From Acidimicrobiaceae bacterium (GTDB lineage: Bacteria > Actinomycetota > Acidimicrobiia > Acidimicrobiales > Aldehydirespiratoraceae), in contig VYFQ01000037.1 of NCBI GenBank assembly GCA_009842325.1, forward strand, positions 1-64,000: a stretch of DNA of 64,000 bases, given 5' to 3'. The notes under the pieces were generated by a model. The model ran no database searches. It was given only the letters and a program-made list of their open reading frames with translations, and was not told the DNA's origin. Numbering within the stretch: position 1 is the first letter of the stretch; the number at the start of each line of letters is the position of its first letter. Shown piece after piece: positions 63,395 through 64,000 of this stretch. The translations under genes and the position numbers were made by a program.

Positions 63395-63458
63395 CCTTGG
63401 GGCGATAGCTTCAAGGTAGCGCAGGGCCTGGTGGGCCCGCCGATCCGGGGAGCGCCGC

Positions 63459-64000
63459 GTGCCCGACAATCCTCTCGACATGACCGGCCAGACCGTGATC
63501 GTGACCGGCGCCACGATGGGCCTCGGCAGGGTGATCGCCACCAGGTTCCTGGAGCACCGCGCCGACGTGATCGCGTGCGCCCGCCGCGAGCCGGAGGAGC
63601 CCATAGCGGCCGACGGGAGGGAAGCAGCCTTCGTGACCGCCGATGTTCGCGATCCTGACCAGATCGGGGCTGTGGTTGCCGAGGCGGTCCGGCTGACAGG
63701 GCGCATCGACGTGCTGGTCAACAATGCCGGCGGCGCGCCTCCCGCCGAGACGGCCACCGTGTCGCCTCGGTTCAACGAGAAGGTGATCGCCCTCAACCTG
63801 GTCGCCCCGCTGACCTTCGCCCAGGCCGTCTACCCAGTGATGAACACCCAGGAGGACGGCGGGGTGATCATCAACATCTCGTCGGTGTCCGGCATCCGAC
63901 CCACTCCCGCCGGCGCGGCCTATGGAGCGGCCAAGGCCGGGCTCGACAGCCTCACCCAGACACTCGCTCACGAATGGGGACCATCAATCCGGGTGCTTAG
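63459..64000 (+). CDS. Short-chain dehydrogenase/reductase (partial, runs off the end)
   Basis: At least 180 residues; the 3' end is beyond the window. It starts VPDNPLDMTGQTVIVTG from GTG 63459; an ATG at 63480 is also in frame. VTGATMGLGRVIA is the cofactor turn, NNAGGAPP the NAG motif, ISSVSG and YGAAK the active site. CARREPEE after beta-2 suggests NADP. Being divergent from ipdA, it may share control with the steroid genes; relatives lie near ipdAB in mycobacteria. It is complete up to the edge. Confidence 0.85.
   Translation, partial: MPDNPLDMTGQTVIVTGATMGLGRVIATRFLEHRADVIACARREPEEPIAADGREAAFVTADVRDPDQIGAVVAEAVRLTGRIDVLVNNAGGAPPAETATVSPRFNEKVIALNLVAPLTFAQAVYPVMNTQEDGGVIINISSVSGIRPTPAGAAYGAAKAGLDSLTQTLAHEWGPSIRVL

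Overview
The window looks like a chromosomal piece of a high-GC actinobacterium, most likely from the class Acidimicrobiia or a close relative. This is an inference from gene content, not from a marker-gene tree. The actinobacterial signs are a 2-oxoglutarate decarboxylase fused E2-E1 protein (Kgd type), the mismatch endonuclease NucS, mycothiol enzymes (Mca and an MDMPI-type protein), several LLM-type flavin/F420 oxidoreductases, a 13E12/DUF222 HNH protein, a DUF3516-type helicase, and many GTG/TTG starts with 4-nt overlaps. A choline-sulfatase fits a marine or osmolyte-rich habitat. A secreted plant-type leucine-rich-repeat protein hints at contact with other cells.

Layout. 1-4.2 kb: thiamine ABC transporter operon thiB-thiP-thiQ on the minus strand, led by a clear TPP riboswitch. 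4.3-8.7 kb: secreted LRR protein, choline-sulfatase, small zincin. 8.8-18 kb: UvrD-type helicase, CPA2 antiporter with Usp-like tail, exonuclease III, kgd, a CysQ-like phosphatase. 18-23.7 kb: an SDR, then a five-gene minus operon (SDR, LLM oxidoreductase, DhnA-type aldolase, FGGY kinase, 2-hydroxyacid dehydrogenase) that looks like a sugar or polyol pathway of unknown substrate. 23.7-31.8 kb: nucS, VanW/PAP2 envelope pair, SDR, LLM protein, SNase lipoprotein, ChbG/HpnK-like protein, SCP2 protein and mca. 31.8-34.4 kb: a PhoU/TrkA-C protein with an MgtE-like permease. 34.4-41.2 kb: orphan ParA, a small membrane protein, a RecB-like nuclease, and the two subunits of a type IIA topoisomerase. 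41.3-44.9 kb: DUF222-HNH protein, a nucleobase permease with a C-terminal ATPase-like domain, DUF1330.

45-64 kb is catabolic in character: a CYP125-like and a CYP142-like P450, SnoaL, CaiB/BaiF CoA transferase, NUDIX, alpha/beta hydrolase, an ABC exporter, a DUF2007 protein, several SDRs, an MFS carrier, a shortened DUF3516-type helicase, an MDMPI-type enzyme, a low-molecular-weight tyrosine phosphatase, and ipdA/ipdB, whose mycobacterial relatives open the last steroid ring. Together with the SCP2 protein this points to sterol or terpenoid catabolism.

The most unusual non-coding signal is a family of 48-bp nested palindromes. Five copies have the same 11-bp outer arms and exactly 26 bp inside, with an inner stem whose bases change but, in the first three copies, still pair. 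Three copies lie in the gaps of the thi operon and two lie between ipdA and a divergent SDR. Two further palindromes (22-70 and 48969-49015) have unrelated sequence but almost the same geometry. No tRNA, rRNA, CRISPR array, insertion sequence or prophage was seen.
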